Shown here in pieces: positions 16,560-25,108 of a stretch of 64,000 bases of DNA. The stretch is from assembly GCF_012516315.1 (NCBI RefSeq), contig NZ_CP051185.1, positions 2,345,403 to 2,409,402 of the forward strand, written 5' to 3'. Position 1 is the stretch's first letter. Each line of letters opens with the position of its first letter. The DNA is from Limnospira fusiformis SAG 85.79. Lineage in GTDB: Bacteria; Cyanobacteriota; Cyanobacteriia; Cyanobacteriales; Microcoleaceae. Made by a program: the position numbers and the translations under genes. A model generated the notes under the pieces. The model did no database searches. It was not told the origin of the DNA and saw only the letters and a program-made list of their open reading frames with translations.

Positions 16560-16596
16560 TGATTAAAGGCTGAGATAATGGAGGCATAACTTAACG

Positions 16597-17067
16597 ATGC
16601 AACAGTTAAGCGAATCACTGAAAAGTCTATATGATACGGATTATAATCTCTGGGTTCTGGAAACGGTTAAACACCTAAAAAAAGGTGATTTTGAGGCGGT
16701 GGATTTAGAGAACCTGATCGAAGAGGTGCTAGACTTGAGTAAAAGGGATAAAAGAAAGTTAGCCAGTCTGTTGACTCTTTTATTTGAGCATTTGCTAATG
16801 TGGCAATACTGGGAGGCGGAAACGGAAAGAAATCGAGGACATTGGGAAAGAGAAATAACTAATTTTAGATTGCAGATCGTCAGACTGTTAGAAGATAGTC
16901 CTAGCCTGAGAAATTACCTAGATGAGCAACTCAGCCAATGTTATCAAGATGGTTGTAAATTGGCGAGTAGACATTCGCAACTTCCCCTAGAGACTTTCCC
17001 GGAAAAGGCGATCGCCAACTTAGACCAGGTATTAGATGAAAATTGGTTTCCTCGGGTGAGTAAGTAG
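16597..17067 (+). CDS. DUF29 family protein, copy 2
   Basis: 156-residue DUF29 paralogue. Its first 68 residues match copy 3 almost exactly (a single change, L9 to R, noticed), while its final segment PLETFPEKAIANLDQVLDEN matches copy 1. This makes it look like a mosaic produced by unequal crossing-over or gene conversion. The spacer before it contains GGAGG as RBS and is nearly identical to the spacer before copy 3. Function unknown. Confidence 0.85.
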   Translation: MQQLSESLKSLYDTDYNLWVLETVKHLKKGDFEAVDLENLIEEVLDLSKRDKRKLASLLTLLFEHLLMWQYWEAETERNRGHWEREITNFRLQIVRLLEDSPSLRNYLDEQLSQCYQDGCKLASRHSQLPLETFPEKAIANLDQVLDENWFPRVSK

Positions 17068-17104
17068 TGATTAAAGGCTGATATAATGGAGGCATAACTT
17101 AACG

Positions 17105-17563
17105 ATGCAACAGTTAAGCGAATCACGGAAAAGTCTATATGATACGGATTATAATCTCTGGGTTCTGGAAACGGTTAAACACCTAAAAAAAGGTGATTTT
17201 GAGGCGGTGGATTTAGAGAACCTGATCGAAGAGGTGCTAGACTTGAGTAAAAGGGATAAAAGAAAGTTAGCCAGTCTGTTGACTCTTTTATTTGAGCATT
17301 TACTCAAACTCAAATATTGGCATTCTGAAACAGACAATAATCAAAATCACTGGCGGCGAGAAATCCGTAATTTCAGGAAACAGATTAAGCGACATTTAAA
17401 GGATAGTCCCAGCCTCGAAAATTACCTATCCCAGGAATTAGTTGATATCTACGAAGATGCGCGAGAGTTGGTTTCTGAGATTTCGGGTTTATCGGTGAGC
17501 GATTTTCCCACGACTCCGATCGCCAACTTAGACGAGGTATTAGATGAAAATTGGTTTCCGTAA
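17105..17563 (+). CDS. DUF29 family protein, copy 3
   Basis: 152-residue DUF29 paralogue. The N-terminal half is nearly identical to copy 2, the second half diverges (KLKYWHSETDNNQNHWRREI, then SGLSVSDFPTTPIANLDEVL) and the protein ends at ENWFP without the RVSK tail. The preceding spacer has GATATAATGG, a possible -10, one base different from the spacer before copy 2. It precedes the nucleotidyltransferase/HepT pair by 34 bp. Confidence 0.85.
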   Translation: MQQLSESRKSLYDTDYNLWVLETVKHLKKGDFEAVDLENLIEEVLDLSKRDKRKLASLLTLLFEHLLKLKYWHSETDNNQNHWRREIRNFRKQIKRHLKDSPSLENYLSQELVDIYEDARELVSEISGLSVSDFPTTPIANLDEVLDENWFP

Positions 17564-17597
17564 ATCAAGGATATTAGGGTAGAATTGTGGGGGAAAG

Positions 17598-17972
17598 ATG
17601 ATGAATCAGGAATTTGTGAATAGCGATCGCCTAGCCTATTGGAAACAACGAATGACGCAGCAGGCGGCGCAAAATAAAAAATTAGTCAACCAGGCGCGAT
17701 CGGATGTGGATACAATTGTAGAAATGCTGGTGAGTCAGTTTGGAGTGAGGCGGGTTATCCTATTCGGGTCGTTAGTTAGGGGGAGGTTTAGGGAAACTTC
17801 TGATATTGATTTGGCGGTGGAAGGGTTGAGAAAAAAAGATTATTTTTTGGCGGTGGCGGAGGCGAATGACTTAACGCGGCGATGGGTGGATTTGAAACCT
17901 TTTGAGGATTTAGAGCCACATTTTCGCGATCGAGTATTGCAAACAGGGGAATGTGTTTATGAGGCAGGTTAG
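17598..17972 (+). CDS. MntA-like minimal nucleotidyltransferase (probable antitoxin)
   Basis: A 124-residue protein with the minimal nucleotidyltransferase signature GSLVRGRFRETSDIDLAV, that is GS-x10-DxD, followed by a later acidic strand (WVDLKPFEDL). In the MntA/HepT toxin-antitoxin family the MNT protein inactivates HepT by adding AMP groups to a tyrosine. The N-terminal 40-residue helical extension is longer than in minimal members. The partner gene overlaps its 3' end by 14 nt, typical of such modules. Confidence 0.8.
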   Translation: MMNQEFVNSDRLAYWKQRMTQQAAQNKKLVNQARSDVDTIVEMLVSQFGVRRVILFGSLVRGRFRETSDIDLAVEGLRKKDYFLAVAEANDLTRRWVDLKPFEDLEPHFRDRVLQTGECVYEAG

Positions 17973-18465
17973 TCCCAGTGAGTTACAGGAGTTAGCGACG
18001 GATATTGAACTAGAGTTAGCGCGTTTGGGAGAGTTGGAAAATGCGATCGTTCAAGTGCGCCAGGAAATCGATCGCTATCCGACACTATCGGGGGTTTTTT
18101 ATGAGAGTTTAGCACTGAAATTGCATAATTTTTATACAGGCTGCGAGAGGATTTTTCAATTGATTGTTTCTGAACTCAATGGCGCGTTACCTTCGAGTTT
18201 TGATTGGCACAAGCGACTGCTCAACCGCATGAGTGTGGAACGAGAAGGACTCCCCCCAGTTCTGAGTTCGGAAACGGTGCAGAGTCTCCGGGAGTATCTC
18301 GGTTTTCGTCATATCGTCCGCAATATCTACGGTTTTGAACTGGAGACGGAACGGGTGGAAGATCTTGTGCAAGGCTATTCTCAAGTCTGGCATTGTTTCG
18401 AGTCGGAAGTGCGGCAGTTTGTCCAGGGGTTACGAGAGTTGGCGGAAAGGTTGGAGGAATGTTAA
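17959..18465 (+). CDS. HepT-like protein with altered RX4HXY motif (probable toxin partner)
   Basis: 168-residue helical protein, ATG 17959 with AGGGGA upstream, overlapping the MNT gene. It has the HepT-like layout ending with FRHIVRNIYGFELE. The expected RNase motif R-x4-H-x-Y reads R-x4-N-x-Y, so the catalytic histidine is replaced by asparagine while the tyrosine (the AMP acceptor in studied systems) remains. Either the toxin is attenuated or a neighbouring residue substitutes, for example the His directly after the Arg. Assignment is from layout and motif only. Confidence 0.72.
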   Translation: MRQVSPSELQELATDIELELARLGELENAIVQVRQEIDRYPTLSGVFYESLALKLHNFYTGCERIFQLIVSELNGALPSSFDWHKRLLNRMSVEREGLPPVLSSETVQSLREYLGFRHIVRNIYGFELETERVEDLVQGYSQVWHCFESEVRQFVQGLRELAERLEEC

Positions 18466-18673
18466 GTGTTGTTTCAGTGGCGGGAAGGCGATCGCTTTTT
18501 TGCCATGGTGTGGTAGAATAGCCAGGTATGTGATTTTAGCTACTCAAGGTAGTGAAAGCAGTCATAGTTAAGGAGGAATAATTTTCGTGGTATAATTTGT
18601 AACAGCTATTCTGACTAGCTATATCATAAAGAAAGACTATAACCAGTTTATGTAGAATCATAAAATGTAACAA

Positions 18674-18976
18674 ATGATCCATAAATTAACTGAATCTAAC
18701 ATTGCTGAATGTCAAGCTAAGTTTAATCTTAGTTATCACGTTTCTTTTGCTCACATATGCCAAAATATAGTTGGTTTTGAAGGTAAAGATGTTCTGGAAG
18801 TGGGAGGGAGCTTACCAGAAGAGTTTGTGTTTAATTATCTAGGTGTTAAATCTTGGTCAGCCATAGAAACTCCAGATTACGAAAAGTCCCTAAAGGAAGC
18901 TGGAGGACTATCTCATAAAGGAACAATTATTCCTCATCACAGCAACATCAAAGTAAACAGGAACAAAAAATTATGA
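18674..18976 (+). CDS. Truncated class I methyltransferase-like protein
   Basis: 100 residues that begin like a SAM-dependent methyltransferase (GKDVLEVGGSLPEEFVF resembles motif I with the acidic end strand missing) and then stop after a basic tail. A whole Rossmann domain needs about 180 residues, so this is an N-terminal fragment. Its stop overlaps the next start by ATGA, giving translational coupling to the 1222-aa protein. It may be a decayed gene that now only serves as leader. Confidence 0.55.
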   Translation: MIHKLTESNIAECQAKFNLSYHVSFAHICQNIVGFEGKDVLEVGGSLPEEFVFNYLGVKSWSAIETPDYEKSLKEAGGLSHKGTIIPHHSNIKVNRNKKL

Positions 18977-21900
18977 ATTATTCTGAGGAATCAAAAATGT
19001 CAGAGGATCGAGTATTAGGTGAATTAGAAAAAGCTCAAGAATTATTTAAGCAAGGCAAATTTAAAGAAGCAGCGCAATTATATAAAGAATTAATTACTAA
19101 TCACTCTGATTTACTCAAGAGTGGAATGGGTATTAACCTAGCCCATAGTATTATTTTGTCTGTAGATTGGTCTGAAGTTTCAAAAAACTTACCTTCAGGT
19201 ATAAATTATTTAGAATCATCAGGCTGGATCAAGTCTTTAGCGACTGGCGTTCCTATCAATTTTGATTCGCAACCTATTCCTTGGTACACCTATCCGGCGA
19301 TAGAGTTTATAGAAAACAAGATTTCATCAGATTTTAAAGTTTTTGAATACGGCAGCGGGCAATCAACATTGTGGTGGGCTGAAAGAGTATTAAAGGTAAT
19401 TTCGGTTGAAAGCGATCGCAATTGGTTTTCTTATATTCAAGAAAAAATGCCTAAAAATGTAGAATTAAGTCTCAGCGCTCAAGAAGAAGAATACGCAGCC
19501 GAAATCAGTAGATATTCAAATAACTACTTTGACGTAATTATTATAGATGGTAAGAATAGAAATAAATGTGTAGAATTAAGCTTAAGCAAGCTGAAAGATA
19601 CGGGGTTTATTATTTTTGACAATACTGATGATTACAGCTACGATCGAGGAATCGAGTTCTTGGCATTTAATGGATATAAAAGAATAGATTTCTACGGCAC
19701 CATCGCGGGCTACACTTACAAAAACTGTACTTCAGTATTTTTTAAAGATACTCAGTTATTAGAGAGAGGAGAATTACCTAGCGAGAAGGAGTCTTGTTTG
19801 GGACCTGCCTGTTTTCAAGTGACTCATCCTAGACCTAAAAATAATTATACAAGTATGGATAAGAAATGGCAGTTAAATAGACCAGTGTGCTTAATCCTAT
19901 TCAATAGACCGGAGACCACAGAGAAAGTCTTTGAAGCAATACGGGAGGTTAAACCTCCTAAGTTATTTGTTATTGCCGATGGCCCGCGTCCAGAAAAAAC
20001 TGGGGAAGCTGAGAAATGTGCGGCAGCGAGGGCTATCATTAATCGCGTTGACTGGGATTGCGAAGTTTTCACTAACTATTCTACGGTGAATTTAGGGGTA
20101 AGGAAACGAATATCGAGCGGTTTGACATGGCTATTTAACAATGTAGAGGAAGCCATTGTTTTAGAAGATGATTGTTTACCCCACCCCACCTTCTTTCGCT
20201 TTTGTCAGGAATTGTTAGAACGATATCGCGACGACGAGCGAGTAATGTTTATTTCGGGTGACAATTTTCAGTTTGGACAAAATCAAACTGAATATAGTTA
20301 CTATTTTTCTTACTATGCCCATTGTTGGGGTTGGGCAAGTTGGCGACGGGCGTGGCAGAAGTATGATAGTGAAATGAGCTTGTGGCCACAGGTAAAAAAT
20401 GCTGATTTGCTTTCTAACATTTTACAAGATAATGATGCCCAAAGATTTTGGTCTAATATTTTTCAACAGGTTTACGAAGGATTTAACACTTGGGATTATG
20501 TTTGGCAATTTACTTGCTTAGTTAATAATGGTCTAAGCATTCTTCCAAATGCTAACTTAGTTTCTAATATTGGCTTTACTTCTGATGCTTCCCATACCAG
20601 AGACGTAGGAAGTAAATTGGCGAATATGCCCACAGAAGCCATGAATTTTCCTCTCAAACATCCTCCATTTATAATCCGCAATACTAAAGCAGATAATTTT
20701 ACCGAAAAAACTATTTTCGGTGGTAAAGCTTCTCAGCAAAAACCGCAAGAATCTAAAGAAATTTTAATAGAAGAAGCTGTTAAAGAATTAAATGCTAACA
20801 ACAATCAACAGGCTTTGATGTTGTTTGAAGAAGCGATCGTTAGTTTTCCAGACAGGTTGTATATTAACTATGGGAAAGCAGTTGCTCTAGCTAAACTAGG
20901 ACAACCTAATCAAGCCGTCGGCATCCTGGAACGTTTGTTAGCTGTCATACCTGACCACAGAAAAGCTAAATTGTTACTCCAAGAAATTAGACCTGGAAAA
21001 GTGGGAGATTTAATGCAACAAGCGGTTCAGGCGATCAATAATGATGAAGTGGTTCTAGCTTTTAATTTATTGAACCAAGCAAAATCATTAAAGCAACCAA
21101 CAGTAGGACTAGATTATTTACGGGCTACCTGCTTCATCAAAATGAATCAACCAGCAGCAGCGTGGCAATCTTTATATGAAGAACTACGATATTTCCCAAA
21201 TAATACTGAAGCTCAAAATCTTCGCAACCAAATTCAGGAACAATACCCGCAAATCCTTTCAAGCCGGGTAGGAGATACAGAATTTCAGGAATTATTGGGA
21301 TTAATCCGTCCCTACACTATGTTAAGCGAAGCACGCTTATATTCTTTGTTCTGTTTAACAAAGCGTGTATGCTTAGAAAACATTCCGGGTAACTTTGCCG
21401 AATGTGGCGTGGCGGCTGGAGGTTCCACTGCATTAATGGCTGCAGTTATCAAACGATATACCAAACAACCCCGTTGGTTATATGCTTTTGATTCTTTTGA
21501 AGGGATGCCTAGCCCCACAGCAGAAGATAAGTCTTATGGCGTGTCTGCTGAGTTAACGGGTTGGGGAACAGGAACTTGTGCGGCTCCAGAAGCTAGTACG
21601 CGAGAAATTTGTTCTAAACTGGGGGTGGGAAATCTTGTACAAACTGTGAAAGGGTATTTCCAAGATACTCTGCCCATTATGCGAAACAGAGTCGGTATGC
21701 TTGCTCTTTTGCACATGGATGGTGATTGGTACGAATCGACAAAAGCAATTCTCCATAACTTATACGATCGCGTTTCTGATAATGGGTTCATCCAAGTAGA
21801 TGACTACGGTCACTGGGAAGGTTGCCGCCAGGCATTCCATGAATTTGAAAGCGATCGCCAACTTAAGTTTAACATTAACCCAATTGATGGTACAGGGGTT

Positions 21901-22641
21901 TGGTTCCAGTGTCCCAACAAGTACCCGGTCAATCCAGTATTTCAACCTTTGTTGGTGGAAGAGTTTAAGGAAGACGATCCGGTGGTATATGGAATTCAAA
22001 GTCAAATGTCGCGCAACGAGCGCTTTCAACTGTACTATTCCCTACGCCAACTGCTGCCAGAAACGTCATCTCCTTTACGGTTTATTGAAATTGGGTCTTT
22101 TGCTGGCAGTTCCTTATTTTTAAATTACAGGGCATTGAAGCGGTCTCATACTGAAATACAAGGTTTTGCGATCGAGCCGGGACTACATCCACAGTTGCAA
22201 CAAGTTCTCCAACAGTTGCAAAATGAAGTTACTCACCTACGGATGTTTTCTCACCAAGCTGTAGATCAACTGAGACAACTGTGCGAGATAGATGGTAATT
22301 TTCCGCCTTTTATCTTTGTAGATGGCGATCATACTTATGAAGGAGTACGACAAGATATTGCCAATTACTTTACCATCCTAGCACCAGGTGGAATCATGGT
22401 TTTTCACGACTATTTACCCCCTCTTAATGAGGAAAATCGTGAGGCTATCTTGTTTCATCATGGCGGCAAGGAACCGGGCATCAGGCAAGCCTGTCAGGAA
22501 TTAATGGAAGATGAATATGGTTGCGAAAAGATTGAAATTCCATTATTATATCCGACAGACCCAACCCAAAGTCAAGCTTATTTGCCGATTATTCCACGAG
22601 TATTTTCGACAGTCAAAGTCTATCGCAAACCTTATAATTAA
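18973..22641 (+). CDS. Multidomain methyltransferase-glycosyltransferase-TPR protein
   Basis: 1222 residues with at least five modules. A short TPR lies at about 10-60. A methyltransferase-like domain follows at about 100-270 (VFEYGSGQSTLWWAERV). A GT-A type glycosyltransferase occupies about 300-580 (PVCLILFNRPETTEKVFEAI, AIVLEDDCLPHPTFF with the acidic metal motif, WGWASWRRAW). TPR units follow at about 595-760. Next come a TylF/macrocin-type methyltransferase at about 780-985 (NFAECGVAAGGSTALMAAV, LLHMDGDWYESTKA) and a CmcI-like methyltransferase at about 1015-1220 (FIEIGSFAGSSLF, FVDGDHTYEGVRQDI, FHDYLPP). It is probably cytoplasmic and builds methylated glycans; acceptor unknown. Codon use is more AT-rich than neighbours. 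Confidence 0.82.
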   Translation: MNYSEESKMSEDRVLGELEKAQELFKQGKFKEAAQLYKELITNHSDLLKSGMGINLAHSIILSVDWSEVSKNLPSGINYLESSGWIKSLATGVPINFDSQPIPWYTYPAIEFIENKISSDFKVFEYGSGQSTLWWAERVLKVISVESDRNWFSYIQEKMPKNVELSLSAQEEEYAAEISRYSNNYFDVIIIDGKNRNKCVELSLSKLKDTGFIIFDNTDDYSYDRGIEFLAFNGYKRIDFYGTIAGYTYKNCTSVFFKDTQLLERGELPSEKESCLGPACFQVTHPRPKNNYTSMDKKWQLNRPVCLILFNRPETTEKVFEAIREVKPPKLFVIADGPRPEKTGEAEKCAAARAIINRVDWDCEVFTNYSTVNLGVRKRISSGLTWLFNNVEEAIVLEDDCLPHPTFFRFCQELLERYRDDERVMFISGDNFQFGQNQTEYSYYFSYYAHCWGWASWRRAWQKYDSEMSLWPQVKNADLLSNILQDNDAQRFWSNIFQQVYEGFNTWDYVWQFTCLVNNGLSILPNANLVSNIGFTSDASHTRDVGSKLANMPTEAMNFPLKHPPFIIRNTKADNFTEKTIFGGKASQQKPQESKEILIEEAVKELNANNNQQALMLFEEAIVSFPDRLYINYGKAVALAKLGQPNQAVGILERLLAVIPDHRKAKLLLQEIRPGKVGDLMQQAVQAINNDEVVLAFNLLNQAKSLKQPTVGLDYLRATCFIKMNQPAAAWQSLYEELRYFPNNTEAQNLRNQIQEQYPQILSSRVGDTEFQELLGLIRPYTMLSEARLYSLFCLTKRVCLENIPGNFAECGVAAGGSTALMAAVIKRYTKQPRWLYAFDSFEGMPSPTAEDKSYGVSAELTGWGTGTCAAPEASTREICSKLGVGNLVQTVKGYFQDTLPIMRNRVGMLALLHMDGDWYESTKAILHNLYDRVSDNGFIQVDDYGHWEGCRQAFHEFESDRQLKFNINPIDGTGVWFQCPNKYPVNPVFQPLLVEEFKEDDPVVYGIQSQMSRNERFQLYYSLRQLLPETSSPLRFIEIGSFAGSSLFLNYRALKRSHTEIQGFAIEPGLHPQLQQVLQQLQNEVTHLRMFSHQAVDQLRQLCEIDGNFPPFIFVDGDHTYEGVRQDIANYFTILAPGGIMVFHDYLPPLNEENREAILFHHGGKEPGIRQACQELMEDEYGCEKIEIPLLYPTDPTQSQAYLPIIPRVFSTVKVYRKPYN

Positions 22642-22652
22642 ATTTTCAAAGT

Positions 22653-25070
22653 ATGGAACCTATTAAAGTCCTTCATATCATTCCCTGGCTATGCAATGGT
22701 GGTGCTTCTCGCGCCACTATTGCAACGGCTAAATATTCCTTGAAACTAGCTAATTTTCAACACAGTGTAGCTTCTCTAACTGAAGCCGATCCATTTATGG
22801 CTGACATGGCTATAAAAGAAGGGCTAAGTGTGGTCAATACAACCAAGCGAGAAGAAATTTGTTCGGAAATGGAAAAAGCAGATATCGTACATATTCATTA
22901 TTGGAATAATCCCCAAATGTGCGAGTTTCTGCGCTCGGAATTGCCCGCAACGCGCTTATTAATTTGGTTTCATATTGCCGGAGAACACCCACCGCAAGTT
23001 ATTACTAGGGATTTAGTAGATTATGCAGATTTTGCCATACCTTGCAATCCCTACTCGCGCAAACTGCCAGTATTCGAGAACTTACCCCCCGAAGTGAAAT
23101 TAAAAAAAGTGGGTATGGTTTATGATGCTGCCGATTTTGCTAGAGTTGCTGACGTGCAGCCCAAACCACACGATACCTTTAATGTTGGCTACATAGGTAG
23201 TGTCAGTTTTAGCAAAATGCACCGCAATTATGTCTCAATGAGTGCGGCTGCTAACATTCCTCATGTGAAGTTTGTAGTATGTGGCGGAGGTATTCACAAC
23301 TTCTTGAAACAAGAAGCGGAGCAACTCGGTGCTTCGGAAAAATTTAATTTCCGTGGCTTTGTTGAAGATATCAAATCAGAAATAGAAAAGTTTGATGTTT
23401 ATGGGTATCCTCTTTGCGAAGATACTTATGCAGCGGCTGAATTAAATTTGCAGGAAGTAATGTATGGGGGAGTGCCACCTGTAGTATTTCCTCATGGTGG
23501 CATCAGAAGTTTGGTCATGAATAATTATACAGGTTTAGTGGTTGATAGCGAATTAGAATATAGCCAAGCACTTGAATATTTATATCATCATCCAGAAGAA
23601 CGATCTAGATTGGGAGATAACGCCAGAGAGTATGCCAAGCAAATTTTTGGTGCTGAAAATGCTGCCAAGGAACTCAATCCCATTTACGAAAAACTAATGG
23701 AATTACCTAAGCAAACTAGGCAGTGGGGGTTTCCCAGAGAATATAGTTTTCTGGATAAACCTGTTTCTATTTTAGATGTAGTGGGAGTTGACCAGAAGTT
23801 TTTAGGGTCCCAATTATTTGTCGAATCTATTGATGAAATAGTTACTGATTTTAGCATCAGTATGACATCACAAAACATTCAAAGGCTATTTAAGGCAGAA
23901 AAAAATATTGCCCAATCTTCAACATTGCTTTCCAGAGGTGAGGGGAGTTTTTCTCAATATGCAGATCATTACCCAGAAGATGGTTATTTAAGATTATGGC
24001 GCGGATTAGTTATGCACGCTCTTAGTCTCAATCAACAGGCAATTTCAGAATTTGCGGCAGCTATTGAGAACGGATGCAATCATTGGCGTGTGTTTTGGTA
24101 TTTAGCACAGGTAGCAGCCAAAATAGACGCTCTGGATTTAGCCCAACGCGCTTTATTTGATGTCTTAAATTTTGCACCCGATTTTGCACCTGCCCAACAA
24201 ATGCTGCAAGGCATAGAAGCTGCTATATCAGAGCAATCTCAGGCACTTGATCACCTCAATCTTAAAGATATTAACTTAATTGTCTTTCCAGATTGGAATC
24301 AACCAGAAGATTCTGTGGCGGAAGATTTGGCTCAAGTCATTAAGGCGATCGCCACTCATCCAGATAAAAGTCAGATGTGTCTTTTGATAGACAATAGCAA
24401 CATTTCCGATGAGCAGGCAGATATAGCCCTATCTAGCATAATTATGGGTCTTCTTATGGAGGAAGATTTACAGGTTGAAGGGGGACCAGAGATTCAATTG
24501 TTAGGAAAGTTAACTAAAACGCAGTGGGTATCTTTGATAAATTGTTTGGATGCTAAAATCACGCTGGAGTCTGAGAATAAAGAAATAACTCAACAAGTTT
24601 CACTAGAAGGTATCCAAGAGTTCCAAATTGATTATATTAAACATTGTCAAGCAGTTGAGCTAGAGAATGGTACTTGGGAACTCTTCAAACTTAGTAATCT
24701 GAATTTTATCATTTTCCCCGACTGGTCACAACCAGAAGAAACTGTCGGATTAGAATTACAAGCGGTGATTAAAACCCTGGTTAATCATCCCGATAAAGCC
24801 GAGATGACCCTATTGATAGATAACAGCAACATTACCCCAGAAGAGGCTGATTTAGTGTTATCTAGTGTGGCTATGAACTTGTTAATGGAGGAGGAAATAG
24901 AATTTGATGGCGGGCCAGAAATTTTGTTAATTGGCGAGTTGAGTCCCATGCAGTGGTCGGCTTTAATGTCTAAGTTACAGGGTCGGATTAAATTAGACCA
25001 TGAAAATCAGGAAGTAATTAATAACCTCAAGGCTGATATTATTCCGGTAGTTGAACCGGATAATAATTAA
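22653..25070 (+). CDS. GT4 glycosyltransferase with TPR and two C-terminal repeat domains
   Basis: 805 residues. About 1-350 is a GT-B fold GT4 enzyme: IKVLHIIPWLCNGGASRATI, ADIVHIHYW, FNVGYIGSVSFSKMHRNY, and a donor-site region AAELNLQEVMYGGVPPVVF carrying the E-x-x-x-E pattern. TPR-like helices span about 410-525. Two homologous domains of about 100 residues follow at about 541-640 and 682-785, each with FPDW(N/S)QPE, HPDK, LLIDNSNI, LLMEE and GGPEI. It starts 11 bp after the previous stop, so the two are likely one operon. The repeat domain's role is not known to me. Confidence 0.82.
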   Translation: MEPIKVLHIIPWLCNGGASRATIATAKYSLKLANFQHSVASLTEADPFMADMAIKEGLSVVNTTKREEICSEMEKADIVHIHYWNNPQMCEFLRSELPATRLLIWFHIAGEHPPQVITRDLVDYADFAIPCNPYSRKLPVFENLPPEVKLKKVGMVYDAADFARVADVQPKPHDTFNVGYIGSVSFSKMHRNYVSMSAAANIPHVKFVVCGGGIHNFLKQEAEQLGASEKFNFRGFVEDIKSEIEKFDVYGYPLCEDTYAAAELNLQEVMYGGVPPVVFPHGGIRSLVMNNYTGLVVDSELEYSQALEYLYHHPEERSRLGDNAREYAKQIFGAENAAKELNPIYEKLMELPKQTRQWGFPREYSFLDKPVSILDVVGVDQKFLGSQLFVESIDEIVTDFSISMTSQNIQRLFKAEKNIAQSSTLLSRGEGSFSQYADHYPEDGYLRLWRGLVMHALSLNQQAISEFAAAIENGCNHWRVFWYLAQVAAKIDALDLAQRALFDVLNFAPDFAPAQQMLQGIEAAISEQSQALDHLNLKDINLIVFPDWNQPEDSVAEDLAQVIKAIATHPDKSQMCLLIDNSNISDEQADIALSSIIMGLLMEEDLQVEGGPEIQLLGKLTKTQWVSLINCLDAKITLESENKEITQQVSLEGIQEFQIDYIKHCQAVELENGTWELFKLSNLNFIIFPDWSQPEETVGLELQAVIKTLVNHPDKAEMTLLIDNSNITPEEADLVLSSVAMNLLMEEEIEFDGGPEILLIGELSPMQWSALMSKLQGRIKLDHENQEVINNLKADIIPVVEPDNN

Positions 25071-25108
25071 TAATTAATAATTAATAATTAATAATTAATA
25101 ATTAATTG
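25062..25108. repeat. AATAATT heptanucleotide satellite, second locus
   Basis: The same 7-bp satellite as at 9573-9620. It overlaps the last codons and the TAA stop of the GT4 gene. Short relics of it (AATAATTAATAATGAATAATT) separate the superunits of the following array. Confidence 0.9.

Noticed and set aside
18335..18571. 78-codon plus-strand frame over the HepT-like gene end
   Set aside because: Shadow of the HepT-like gene in another frame that runs into the intergenic region.
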